A stretch of 64,000 nucleotides of DNA from an uncultured Acidobacteriia bacterium (GTDB lineage: Bacteria > Acidobacteriota > Terriglobia > Bryobacterales > Bryobacteraceae): contig CAIUOG010000176.1 of the NCBI GenBank assembly GCA_903900705.1, positions 22,162 to 86,161 on the forward strand. The letters are read 5' to 3'. The number at the start of each line of letters is the position of its first letter. Within the stretch, counting starts at the first letter, position 1. The notes under the pieces were generated by a model. That model worked only from the letters and a program-made list of their open reading frames with translations. It was not told the origin of the DNA and did no database searches. The position numbers and the translations under genes are program-made. This document shows, piece after piece, positions 19,047 to 27,194 of the stretch.

Positions 19047-19787
19047 GTGACGCCCTCACTCCTCAGCAAAGCCGATGCCCTGCCGGTCCACTCGCGGACG
19101 CCTCCCGAGTGGGCCCGGGCCGTTCTTCAGGACCCCATCGCCCTGCTGATCGACCACGCCTTCCTCGAAAGGAAGGCCGCTCAGAACGCTATCGAGTTGC
19201 TGACCCGCTGGCCCGGGGAGTGGATGCCCGGCTGGATTGAAACCATGACCGGCGTGGCGCGCGACGAAGCCGCTCACCTCTCGCAAGTCACGCGCATTCT
19301 CACCCGGCGTGGTGGTCGTCTGGGACGCGGCCATCGCAACCCTTACGCGAAGAAGCTCCGGACCCTGGTGCGACTGGGCGGCACTGCGGAACCGCTGGAC
19401 CGCGTCCTGGTGTCGGCACTCATTGAGGTGCGCTCCTGCGAGCGGTTTGCGGCGCTGGCCGCGGTCGCGGAAGACGCCGAACTCGCCGCGCTGTATAAGG
19501 CACTCTTCTCATCGGAAATGGGCCACTACAAGGTGTTCCTGCGCCTTGCTCAGAAGATCTCCGGCCGCGCGGTGGCGAATACGCGGTGGGAACAGCTACT
19601 GGCGGAAGAAGCGCGGATCCTGGCAGAGCAGGAACCCGGCCCCCGGATGCATTCCGGGCTACCTGTTGAACCCCTGCCTACTCCACCCTTGTCTACTCCA
19701 CCCCGTGCTGCCGAAGCTTCACAATCTGTTCGGAAGTCAGGCCCGTTATCCCCGTCGCCCGCAGATTCCGCAGATAGTCTTCCGTAA
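19047..19787 (+). CDS. miaE: tRNA-(ms2io6A)-hydroxylase-like diiron protein
   Basis: 246 residues from GTG 19047. Ferritin-like diiron ligands are visible in LIDHAFLERKAAQNA, ARDEAAHLSQ, EVRSCERFAAL and SSEMGHYKVFL. They match MiaE, which hydroxylates the isopentenyl group of ms2i6A at tRNA position 37. The conserved fold ends near EQEPGPRMHSG. The last 40 or so residues are Pro/Ser-rich, poorly conserved in type, and overlap the convergent gene by 95 nt, so they look like read-on sequence after loss of an earlier stop. TAACCT sits 6 nt before the GTG, consistent with a leaderless start. Confidence 0.87.
   Translation: MTPSLLSKADALPVHSRTPPEWARAVLQDPIALLIDHAFLERKAAQNAIELLTRWPGEWMPGWIETMTGVARDEAAHLSQVTRILTRRGGRLGRGHRNPYAKKLRTLVRLGGTAEPLDRVLVSALIEVRSCERFAALAAVAEDAELAALYKALFSSEMGHYKVFLRLAQKISGRAVANTRWEQLLAEEARILAEQEPGPRMHSGLPVEPLPTPPLSTPPRAAEASQSVRKSGPLSPSPADSADSLP
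19678..19703. repeat. 11-bp tandem duplication spanning a stop codon
   Basis: CTACTCCACCC is present at 19678-19688 and 19693-19703, a 15-bp period. On the minus strand each copy contains TAG: the right copy is the stop of the repeat protein, and the left copy repeats it just downstream. The segment also lies inside the 3' tail of miaE. Confidence 0.8.
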
Positions 19788-20454
19788 CGCCGTGGGCGGT
19801 GAGATCAATCAGTTCCTGTGACCGGAAACGGTACCCGAGATCCATCGCCATCTGCGCCAGTTCCGTGCGTACGCCATGTTTCTTCAGGTCGATGAAGTCG
19901 CCGGCTGTAAAGCCCCGGTAACCCGCTTCCTGCAGGCTTCGCACAGACTCCGGGGTGACTCTGAATCGCCGCATCTCCAGCAGGTCATCGGTGGACGCCC
20001 GCAGGCCCGCTTCCTTTGCGGTGCGGGCAAACTCCAGGTTCACGCCATCCAGCGTCATGCGGAAGAGTTGCTCCTGGTCCGGCGTCGCATACCCGAGTTC
20101 CCGAAGCTCCCGGACAAACTCGTCGTTGGGTTGAAACGTCCACGTGCCGGAACCCTTGCCGAAAAACATGCGGCCCTCGCAGACCAGCCTGCCGGCATCC
20201 TGCACATACTCAAACTGCACCGGTCCGACCGAATTCAGAGAACCCTGCCGGAAGTTTCGGAAGTTTGACACTGGCACCTGGTTGTTTTCCTGGGACCAGT
20301 TCCCGATGCGCGTCCGGATCACGGTGAAGTCCACGCGGCCCGAATCGGCAAAGCGCCGTTCCACCCGCCATTCCTGCTTCGGTGTCGCAGTATTCGCCAG
20401 CACCGCCGCCACCAGAATCCCGCCTAAGATGAGCGCTTCCCGTCCGTAGACCAT
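19693..20454 (-). CDS. Exported protein with about five 29-residue helical repeats, partner of the M56 protein
   Basis: 253 residues. An N-terminal hydrophobic segment (8-22, ILGGILVAAVLANTA) acts as a signal or anchor. A short beta-rich region (about 25-105) precedes repeats from about 108 to the end. Repeat signatures are LKKHGVRTE, LTAHGVTED and LRQHGVE, alternating with helices such as ARTAKEAGL and LRNLRATGI. The same repeat makes up the C-terminal part of the M56 protein immediately upstream (TAA directly followed by this ATG). Function is not established. A co-sensor or ligand-binding partner of the M56 protein is inferred from the shared repeat and operon position. Confidence 0.8.
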   Translation of the reverse strand: MVYGREALILGGILVAAVLANTATPKQEWRVERRFADSGRVDFTVIRTRIGNWSQENNQVPVSNFRNFRQGSLNSVGPVQFEYVQDAGRLVCEGRMFFGKGSGTWTFQPNDEFVRELRELGYATPDQEQLFRMTLDGVNLEFARTAKEAGLRASTDDLLEMRRFRVTPESVRSLQEAGYRGFTAGDFIDLKKHGVRTELAQMAMDLGYRFRSQELIDLTAHGVTEDYLRNLRATGITGLTSEQIVKLRQHGVE

Positions 20455-21933
20455 TTAGATCACCCCCGCGCGCTTCAAACGGACCACCTGCTTCAGCGTC
20501 AGCTGCGTCCCGTACTGCCGGGCCTCCTGCAAATTCCCGGCTCCGAGTCCGCAGTCCTGGGCCTCAATCACTTCCTGCACTGTTACGTTTTTGAAGCCAT
20601 GCTCTTTCAGCGCATGGAACAGTTCGGGGCGCACGCCGCGCTGGTGCAGCTCAATGGCATCCCGCAGCGTGGCGGCCTCCAGACCAGCCTCTTTCACTTC
20701 CCGCGTATACTCGGGCGAAACGCCATGGTTGTGCAGGTCCACGATTTCCTGCGCACTCAGCTTGCCCCATCCGCAGTCTTTGATGCCCCGGATGTAGTCG
20801 GCGCCGACGCCATGGTTTTTGAGGCTGATGATGTCGTCCACCTGCATGTCGCCGTACCCGCTCGCCACCAGCGCCGCCAGCAATGAGCCTGGCCTCGCGG
20901 GCCCCACGCGCATCCCGGCCTTTGGCGCAGCCGTTTGCGCATAAGCGATCCACGAGGGTGCGGACGCGCCTGCCCCGATACACGCGAGCAACACCACCAC
21001 GGATAATGCCACCCGCCGCAGCGACGTCCGCGGCTGCGCCGGGAACTTCGCGTCCAGCAGGGTTTCGATTCGCTCGCCGAGGCGCGACGAACGGTCCGCC
21101 ATCCCGGTGGCCAGCAACTCACTGCGCCGCAACCGGCACAACTCAAACAGCCGCGCCAGCGTCGCCGCGTAGGGTCGCGGAGCGCCGGTCGCCGCCACTA
21201 CCCACTCGTCGCAGGCCAGTTCGCGTTCACGCTCGATGTTCCGCAACACGAACAGCGCCACCGGATGAATGGCCAGCACCGCGCCCGCCAGCCGCGCCAG
21301 AAGATTGCTCCACTGGTCTCCGCGCTTCAGGTGCGCAATCTCATGCAGCAGGATGTGGTCGAGTTCAGCATCCGAGATCTCGCGCAGCAGACTGGCAGGC
21401 AGGATGACTGCCGGTCTTCGGAATCCGCACGCCATGGGTGAAACGATTTCGTCGGATGCCAGAACCTCGCCCGGCAGCCCCGCCATATGCCGCCGGAAAC
21501 GCGACGCTACCGGATCCGGCACCGGACGGCACCGCCGGACAATCCCGCGAACCCGCCGGTAGCTGAAACCGAGTTGCAGCAGGAACAGACCGGCCATCAG
21601 GCCCCACCCGATCATCAGCGCCGAAGGAGCATTCCCGGCCCGAACCTGATGGCTGTTCGCCGCTGCGGTGCTTGCCGCAGGCGCGGCAGTTCGCGCAGGC
21701 GCGAGGACAATCAGCGCTGACTTTGGACTGCTTTCCCGCCGGGTCGATTTCATCAGCGGCAACAGGAGTACTGCCCCCAGCACCGTCCACCAGATGGCGT
21801 GCCGCGTCGCCGCATTGGGTCCGCGGAAGACCCGCAGCGCCAACCAGACGCCGCCCGCGATCACCGCACTCTGCCAGAGGCAGTTCAGCTGCATGAGCAG
21901 CGTTCCATTCGCCACTTCCTGAAATCCGGTCAC
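20455..21933 (-). CDS. M56-family (BlaR1/MecR1-like) membrane metallopeptidase with repeat C-terminus
   Basis: 492 residues starting at GTG 21933, which overlaps the BlaI-family stop (TAGTG). Four membrane segments are visible at about 18-34, 48-61, 105-122 and 300-325. The zinc site is H197-E198-x2-H201 (LLHEIAHLKRGD), with the downstream glutamate ligand in RERELACDEWVVAATG. The C-terminal region (about 345-492) is not a penicillin-binding domain, as it is in BlaR1. It consists of five 29-residue repeats (LKNHGV, LHNHGV, LHQRGV, AQDCGL, LKRAGV). The expected role is signal-triggered proteolysis of the neighbouring BlaI-type repressor. The signal sensed by the repeats is unknown. Confidence 0.88.
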   Translation of the reverse strand: MTGFQEVANGTLLMQLNCLWQSAVIAGGVWLALRVFRGPNAATRHAIWWTVLGAVLLLPLMKSTRRESSPKSALIVLAPARTAAPAASTAAANSHQVRAGNAPSALMIGWGLMAGLFLLQLGFSYRRVRGIVRRCRPVPDPVASRFRRHMAGLPGEVLASDEIVSPMACGFRRPAVILPASLLREISDAELDHILLHEIAHLKRGDQWSNLLARLAGAVLAIHPVALFVLRNIERERELACDEWVVAATGAPRPYAATLARLFELCRLRRSELLATGMADRSSRLGERIETLLDAKFPAQPRTSLRRVALSVVVLLACIGAGASAPSWIAYAQTAAPKAGMRVGPARPGSLLAALVASGYGDMQVDDIISLKNHGVGADYIRGIKDCGWGKLSAQEIVDLHNHGVSPEYTREVKEAGLEAATLRDAIELHQRGVRPELFHALKEHGFKNVTVQEVIEAQDCGLGAGNLQEARQYGTQLTLKQVVRLKRAGVI

Positions 21934-22319
21934 TATTTTTCTCCCTTCTGCAGCAACTGACGAATTCGCTGCAGTTCACTCCCGCTCAGTTCCTCGTCTT
22001 CAATCAGATTCAGCACCAGCAGATCCGCCGAATTCCCGAAGAACCGGCTCACCAGATGCCGTACCGCATTGCTGCTGGCCTCTTTCCGCCCCATCACCGG
22101 TTCGTAGACGAAGGCCCGACCCTCTTTCGCCTTGCTGTGCGTCACATGGCCCTTCTGTTCCAGAATCCGCAACGTCGTCAGGACGGTGTTGTATGCCAGC
22201 GCCGGCTCCCCAGGCAGTGCTTCCGCCACTTCGTTCACCGTGGCGGCGCCGCGGTTCCACAGCACATCCATTAAACGAAGTTCGGCCTCGGTCAGGTTCG
22301 GAGATTGTTTGCGTGCCAG
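21933..22319 (-). CDS. BlaI/MecI-family winged-helix repressor, probable CTG start
   Basis: The conserved N-terminus LTEAELRLMDVLWNRG requires translation to begin upstream of the first ATG (22271). The frame upstream contains no ATG, GTG or TTG before a stop. CTG at 22319 is followed by codons for ARKQSPNLTEAELRLMDV, the usual family start, and is preceded 7 nt upstream by GGAAGG. With this start the protein is 128 residues, normal for the family. The winged helix covers about 8-75 (VNEVAEAL, YNTVLTTLRILEQKGHVTH) and the dimerisation part about 80-128. It should repress its own operon until cleaved by the M56 protein. If the CTG is not used, the protein lacks its first helix. Confidence 0.83.
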   Translation of the reverse strand: MARKQSPNLTEAELRLMDVLWNRGAATVNEVAEALPGEPALAYNTVLTTLRILEQKGHVTHSKAKEGRAFVYEPVMGRKEASSNAVRHLVSRFFGNSADLLVLNLIEDEELSGSELQRIRQLLQKGEK

Positions 22320-22334
22320 ATTCGCGCCTTCCTT

Positions 22335-22394
22335 TCAACTATGGAATTAAGAGTAAATCCGTCGGAGGCGTTTGTCAACTATGGAATTAAGAGT
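22335..22394 (-). promoter_or_regulatory. Promoter and paired operators of the BlaI/M56 operon
   Basis: On the minus strand TTGACA (22378-22373) is followed by a 17-bp spacer and TACTCT (22355-22350). A 20-bp direct repeat, TCAACTATGGAATTAAGAGT, occurs at 22335-22354 (over the -10) and 22375-22394 (over the -35), 40 bp apart, about four helical turns. Each copy has partial dyad symmetry (ACTnT...AnAGT). This placement is what an autoregulating BlaI-type repressor would need. The right copy also lies 18 bp from the divergent oxidoreductase start, so it could affect that gene too. Confidence 0.78.
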
Positions 22395-22411
22395 GCTGCG
22401 CGTTCACGCAT

Positions 22412-23695
22412 ATGGCACAAGAAACAGGGAGACGTGATTTTCTGAAAACAGCCGCGGCAGCGGCCATGGCATTGCCTGTCGCGGCCCCGGGCCTTGCGGC
22501 AGACCGCAAGACCGATGTCCCCAACATCGGGTGGATCGGCGTCGGCACCCGGGGCTACTGGGTACTGCAGCAGATGTACGCCGGCAATCCCAAAACCACC
22601 CGGGTAGCCGCAATCTGCGACACCTTTACCGATCACCTGAACAAGGGCGTCGATTACGTCCAGACCAAGTGGGGCAACAAGCCCGACGCTTATACGGACT
22701 ATCGCCAGATACTGGATCGCAAAGACATCGACACGGTCTTTATCGCCACCCCCGAACACCTCCACTACCCGATGTTCATGGCCGCCATGAAGGCCGGCAA
22801 GAACGTGTACGTCGAAAAACCGCTGGCCCACACAATCGAACAGGGCGCGGAAATGGTCAGGGCGTGGGAGAAGGCGGGTGTCGTCGCGCAGGTGGGCACC
22901 CAGAACCGCAGTTCTACCCTCTACCGGCGCGCAAAGGAGATGGTGGCGCAGGGCATGATCGGCGATTGCCACTTCGTCCGCGCGTTCTGGTACCGCAATT
23001 CGCCGTCCGATAAACCCGCCTGGCGCTACGATATTCCCGCCAATGCCAACGAATCGAACACCGACTGGCAGCGCTTTCTGGGTGGCCAGGCGCCGAACCG
23101 CGCCTTCAGCCTGGAACGCTACTACCAGTGGCGTCTTTATTGGGATTACTCTGGCGGCATCTCCACCGACCTGCTGGTCCATCAGACCGACATCGTAAAC
23201 TATGTGCTGGATAAGAAACTGCCGCAATCCTGCATGGCATCCGGCGGGATCTATCGCTGGACTGAGAAAGACGACCGCGACGTGCCGGATACCTTCAGCG
23301 CCATCTATGATTACGCGGACCGGTTTCAGGTCAACTATTCCAGCTACTTCGGGAACGATCATTACGGTTATGGCGAGCAGTTCATGGGGAACCAGGGCAC
23401 TATTGAAGTAATGAACCGCAAAGACCTCTACTTCTACCCGGAGCCCCACGGGGACGCGGTTGGACAGAAGCGGCCCGAGCTTCATCTCAATGGCCCCAAC
23501 GAATTTGGCGAGGCCGACGGACTGGTGAATCACGTCCGGAATTTCATTGAAGCGGTTCGCGGTAACGAACAGGTGATCGCGCCACCGTCCGCCGGGCAGC
23601 AGGCGGCGATTAGCGGACATATGGCAACGCTGTCGTTCCGAAACAACAGGAAGGTCTTCTGGGACACAGCCAGGAACAACGTTCGTTTGGGTTAA
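22412..23695 (+). CDS. Tat-exported Gfo/Idh/MocA-family oxidoreductase
   Basis: 427 residues. A twin-arginine signal (GRRDFLKTAAAAAMALPVAA, 6-25) precedes a Rossmann domain with GWIGVGTRGYW. A MocA-type signature, ATPEHLHYPMFMAAMKAGKNVYVEKPLAHTIEQG, contains the EKP motif. The C-terminal GFO/IDH/MocA beta-sheet domain starts near residue 150. It is predicted to fold with NAD(P) in the cytoplasm and be exported to act on sugars or sugar derivatives in the periplasm, as for glycoside-hydrolase family 109-like members. The gene ends 60 nt before the MFS transporter's first ATG, and the MFS frame overlaps its 3' end. Confidence 0.9.
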   Translation: MAQETGRRDFLKTAAAAAMALPVAAPGLAADRKTDVPNIGWIGVGTRGYWVLQQMYAGNPKTTRVAAICDTFTDHLNKGVDYVQTKWGNKPDAYTDYRQILDRKDIDTVFIATPEHLHYPMFMAAMKAGKNVYVEKPLAHTIEQGAEMVRAWEKAGVVAQVGTQNRSSTLYRRAKEMVAQGMIGDCHFVRAFWYRNSPSDKPAWRYDIPANANESNTDWQRFLGGQAPNRAFSLERYYQWRLYWDYSGGISTDLLVHQTDIVNYVLDKKLPQSCMASGGIYRWTEKDDRDVPDTFSAIYDYADRFQVNYSSYFGNDHYGYGEQFMGNQGTIEVMNRKDLYFYPEPHGDAVGQKRPELHLNGPNEFGEADGLVNHVRNFIEAVRGNEQVIAPPSAGQQAAISGHMATLSFRNNRKVFWDTARNNVRLG

Positions 23696-23754
23696 ACCTC
23701 ACGCCCCGCCGCAGGCTGATTGCCGCGACGGGGCTCACCATTGCCGTTTACGGA

Positions 23755-24837
23755 ATGGAAGCCACGCTGCTCGGCACCATTCTGCCCGAGTTGTCCCGCA
23801 CTCTCACACCGGGGCAAAGCGGCACGCTCGCCTCGGTGCAGTCGATTGGACTCATGGCGGCGTCACTGGGGGCCGGTCCGGTTCTGGATCGCGCGGGCCG
23901 TAAAGCCGGCGTTCTGACCGGGCTCACTCTGGTGGTTGCCGCTCTGTTGCTGTTGCCGCACGCCGCAACCTACCACTTGCTGATCGTGGTTCTCGCGCTG
24001 CTCGGGCTGGGGGGAGGCGTGATTTCGACCAGTACGAACACGCTGGCGTCAGACCTGGGTGGCACGAATCAGGCGCAGATGATGAACCTGCTGAACTGCT
24101 TCTTCGGTCTGGGGGGCCTTGCAACTCCGGCGCTGGGGGCATTTCTGCCCACAAGCACGCTGGCTCTGCTGATTACGGGCATCGCGATTGGCACCATGGC
24201 GTTGCACGCTACGATTCCGCACGCGCGACCGGCACACGCGCATCGGCTTGATACCGCGGGACTTTCGGGAATCCTGGGCCGTCCATTGTTCCCGCTGCTC
24301 GCGCTGCTGCTTTTCCTCTACGTATCCGCTGAGATCGGCGTCTGGAACTGGTTTGCGGTTTACCTGACGGGCAGGGGAGTGCCCCGCGGTGATGCCCTGC
24401 ATATTCTCTCGTTCGGGTTTGCGGCAGGGATCATCACCGGGCGTTTCATTGCCCCGCGGGTGCTGCGGCGGTTCCGCGCCACTTCTGTGACACTGGGCTG
24501 CTCCGTCCTCATGTCCGTCTCAACGCTGATGATGCTGCAGGTGAGTGGCACCGTTATGGCCGGAATCGCTGTGTTCTTCGCGGGACTTTCGATGGCGCCG
24601 GTTTATCCCACGACGCTATCGCTGGTCAGCGTGGCTTTTCCGCGCGGTACGGCCACGGTGATCGGGATTGCGGTAACGGTCGGCTGGGTGGGAGTTGCTG
24701 CAAGCTCGAAGATCATAGGGCTGATCGCGGGAACGGATCCTTCGGGACTGGGGCGGGGCTTGCTGGTGATTCCGGCTTGTTCCGTGCTGATGATTCTGGT
24801 CAGCTTGTGCATCCGTCGTCTGTTGCCAAAAACGTAG
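23755..24837 (+). CDS. MFS transporter (N-terminus uncertain)
   Basis: 360 residues from the first ATG. Twelve-helix MFS pattern, with the loop 2-3 motif LDRAGRKAG and central break near residues 165-185. The first ATG falls inside helix 1: upstream codons read RRRLIAATGLTIAVYG, a normal MFS start, but no ATG, GTG or TTG occurs between the in-frame stop at 23611 and 23755. The real start is therefore probably a non-standard codon near 23700-23716 (CTG at 23716 is one option), right after or overlapping the oxidoreductase stop. The context suggests a sugar or sugar-acid substrate, but this is inference. Confidence 0.82.
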   Translation: MEATLLGTILPELSRTLTPGQSGTLASVQSIGLMAASLGAGPVLDRAGRKAGVLTGLTLVVAALLLLPHAATYHLLIVVLALLGLGGGVISTSTNTLASDLGGTNQAQMMNLLNCFFGLGGLATPALGAFLPTSTLALLITGIAIGTMALHATIPHARPAHAHRLDTAGLSGILGRPLFPLLALLLFLYVSAEIGVWNWFAVYLTGRGVPRGDALHILSFGFAAGIITGRFIAPRVLRRFRATSVTLGCSVLMSVSTLMMLQVSGTVMAGIAVFFAGLSMAPVYPTTLSLVSVAFPRGTATVIGIAVTVGWVGVAASSKIIGLIAGTDPSGLGRGLLVIPACSVLMILVSLCIRRLLPKT

Positions 24838-24849
24838 GCGGCAAAAGCA

Positions 24850-24877
24850 AAAGGACCCGGCCGAGGCCAGGTCCTTT
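24850..24877. terminator. Bidirectional hairpin terminator
   Basis: AAAGGACC (24850-24857) pairs perfectly with GGTCCTTT (24870-24877) around a GC-rich loop. The A/T ends serve as a U-tract on both strands. It lies between the convergent MFS gene and the FecR-like gene. Confidence 0.8.
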
Positions 24878-24903
24878 ATGAACTGCAAGTTGAATGGTAA
24901 AGG

Positions 24904-25905
24904 TTATTCGGGGGAAGAGCTGCTGAACGAGCCAGCTGCCGCAGCGCCACCGACCGCTGCCGCTGTTGCTGCCGCGACGCCGCCAACCACCAGAACCGTC
25001 GTGCTGACGCCAACCGCTGCCGCCGTAGCTGCACCAGCCGCTGCCGCGCCACCCGCTGCCGCTGCCGCGCCTGCACCAGCCGCTGCCGCCGCACCGCCCG
25101 CAGCACCTGCACCAGCCGCCGCACCCAGACCAGCAACTGCCGTCGTCGCGCCAACCTTCTGCGCAACCGAAGTGCAGCCGCCCTTCTTGGTTACCGTCGC
25201 CTTGGAAGCCTTCACGACCGAGGTCGCACCCGCGGCGGGAGTCGCCGAGGAATCCACCACACCACTCACGGTAGTCTGGTTGCCGATGGCCTTGCGCATG
25301 TCAAGACCACGAACTTCGTAGACCTGATTCGTCTTGCCATCCACCACCAGAGCCGCACCACCCTTATTCACAACACAACCCGTGCTTTCGAACGAACTGG
25401 CTGCGCCTGCCTGGGGCAGGAACGAGAGCGGCATACCCGGCGTGACGCGGGCGACCAGAAGACCTTCTTTATTCAGGACGTTCACGGGGCTGTTCAGGGC
25501 CGTGACCATTACTTCCTTGTTGCCATCGAGCTTCACGCGCGCAATCGAATTCGCTTCCGACGGCTGAATACGCAGCGTACGGGCGTCAATTTCGAAGCCG
25601 GTCGAGCTCTGCACCTCGCTGGTGCCCTGTTGCAGAGAAACCCGGTTCGCGAAAACCTGAGCCTTTGATCCCGCCGCGAGGTCAAGCCGGGAACCGTTGC
25701 TGAGGTGAATCCGGGAGTACCCGGTCGACTGAAGAGTCGAACCCTCGAAAATCGTTGCGTTCCCCGAAACCTTGGCGTTGTCAAGCAGCGCTCCGCTTTG
25801 GGCGGATGCCATGCCGATTACCGGAGTGGCCGCCGTTGCCAGGGAAGCTGTGCCCACTGAGAACAGGATGGTAACACCCTGAAGGGCAAGTCTGTTTAAT
25901 TTCAA
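24904..25905 (-). CDS. FecR-like exported protein with extreme Ala/Gly-rich C-terminal region
   Basis: 333 residues from TTG 25905, with AGGGGG upstream. A signal peptide (1-27) is followed by a FecR-type region (about 35-160, STLQSTGYSRIHLSNGSRLDLAAGSKAQVF). A short Cys-containing linker (C183, C245) leads to about 85 residues made almost only of Ala, Gly, Val and Thr (about 250-325), ending in FSSSSPE. The final part (VSTTVLVVGGVAAATAAAVGG) could be a membrane helix or glycine-zipper. Such FecR/Gly-zipper proteins often accompany cell-surface polymer genes. Neighbours at 25944-28390 fit that. A specific role is not known. Confidence 0.77.
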   Translation of the reverse strand: MKLNRLALQGVTILFSVGTASLATAATPVIGMASAQSGALLDNAKVSGNATIFEGSTLQSTGYSRIHLSNGSRLDLAAGSKAQVFANRVSLQQGTSEVQSSTGFEIDARTLRIQPSEANSIARVKLDGNKEVMVTALNSPVNVLNKEGLLVARVTPGMPLSFLPQAGAASSFESTGCVVNKGGAALVVDGKTNQVYEVRGLDMRKAIGNQTTVSGVVDSSATPAAGATSVVKASKATVTKKGGCTSVAQKVGATTAVAGLGAAAGAGAAGGAAAAAGAGAAAAAGGAAAAGAATAAAVGVSTTVLVVGGVAAATAAAVGGAAAAGSFSSSSPE

Positions 25906-25943
25906 TTTTCCCCCTTATATCCTTCCGTCTACTATCATGGGCT

Positions 25944-27194
25944 ATGTTGACTCCTGATGCAAGCATTTCGCGCGGTTCCAGTGTTAGGTTCGGAACCATT
26001 TTTTTTACCGGCATCGTCTTGGCAGGGGTATCATTCCTCGGGGTTTATCATTCCCTGCGCGCGGCTCGCTCGGACTATTTATACCGCCTCAACACTCCCG
26101 AATCGTTAAAGTCCGCCATTTCCCTGGATCCGGACAACGCCGCGTACCATGCGCTGCTGGCCGAAAATATGGAGAGTTCCGGTGTGGATCCCATACCGCA
26201 ACTGGTTGAAGCCATTCGGCTTAGCCCCCTCGATTCGCTTGCGATGCTCCGCATAGCCATCCGTGCGGAATCGGTGGGAGACTTTGCGACCGCGGAGCAA
26301 TATCTGAAGCGCGCGGTGGCTGTCGACAACAAATTTACTCCCCGTTCCGCCCTTTTGAACTACTACTTCCGTCGTGACATGCGGCCGGAGTTTTGGCGCG
26401 CCGTCACGGAAGCAATCCGGACCGCATCGATAGAGGATGTGGACGGCGTTTTTCGGCTTGCGTGGGAAATGGACCCCAACCAGGAAACGCTGCTCAGCCA
26501 CATCAAACCCACCCGAGCCAATCTTGACGGCTATCTTGGATTCCTGCTCAGCACGCGGAAGATGGAAGCCGCCGCGACCGTTGCCCGACGGTGCGCCGAG
26601 GTATCCGATGAACAAGACAAGAAGCTGCTGCTGAGCTTTTGCGAGCGAGCCCTCTTCACGGACAGCGAGTCTTCGGTCGCCGTCTGGAATGTTCTTGTTG
26701 CCAGGAAACTGATCCCTTACGAGCCCCTCAACCCCAGGGCGGGGGCCTTTCTGACGAACAAGACTTTTCTCGTTTACCCCACGCCGGGCGGTTTTGACTG
26801 GACGACGCCATCGGTCGACGGCGTCTATGTAAGCCAGCTGACAGATGGCCAGGGCGCCAGCGTGCACCTGACGGGCACACAGCCTGAAGACTGTGTGATA
26901 CTGCAACAGTTCATCCCACTTGCGCCAGGTCGCCGCTTCCGCTTCTCCTATGAATACTCCTCGCCGGAAGACGAAAAAATCAGCGGACTGCAGTGGGAGG
27001 TCAGCAACGCAGATGGCATGATCGCCACTTCACCGGAACTCGTCACCACGGCGGGCGCGAAGAACGGACAACTGGACTTTTCCGCTGATGGCGGTTGGGC
27101 GAAGCTGATCCTGCGCTATAAGCGCACAGCCGGTCACGTTCGGGCTGAGGGCACGGTTGCCATCCGGAAAATGACGGGGCAGTTGGTCCCATGA
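25944..27194 (+). CDS. Membrane-anchored TPR-like protein with C-terminal beta domain
   Basis: 416 residues. One membrane helix (about 17-38) precedes an extracytoplasmic helical-repeat region (about 50-225, for example DNAAYHALLAENMESSG and GDFATAEQYLKRAVAVD). A C-terminal beta-sandwich-like part (about 255-416) has aromatic, carbohydrate-binding-module-like character (FDWTTPSVDGVYV, RFRFSYEYSSPE). Its stop overlaps the start of the O-antigen-ligase-type gene (ATGA), so the two are coupled. It may help surface-polysaccharide assembly; no family name is certain. Confidence 0.72.
   Translation: MLTPDASISRGSSVRFGTIFFTGIVLAGVSFLGVYHSLRAARSDYLYRLNTPESLKSAISLDPDNAAYHALLAENMESSGVDPIPQLVEAIRLSPLDSLAMLRIAIRAESVGDFATAEQYLKRAVAVDNKFTPRSALLNYYFRRDMRPEFWRAVTEAIRTASIEDVDGVFRLAWEMDPNQETLLSHIKPTRANLDGYLGFLLSTRKMEAAATVARRCAEVSDEQDKKLLLSFCERALFTDSESSVAVWNVLVARKLIPYEPLNPRAGAFLTNKTFLVYPTPGGFDWTTPSVDGVYVSQLTDGQGASVHLTGTQPEDCVILQQFIPLAPGRRFRFSYEYSSPEDEKISGLQWEVSNADGMIATSPELVTTAGAKNGQLDFSADGGWAKLILRYKRTAGHVRAEGTVAIRKMTGQLVP

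Noticed and set aside
24878..25321. Plus-strand Ala/Pro-rich 147-codon frame
   Set aside because: It mirrors the Ala/Gly-coding repeat tract of the minus-strand FecR-like gene and includes the terminator; it is not a plausible gene.
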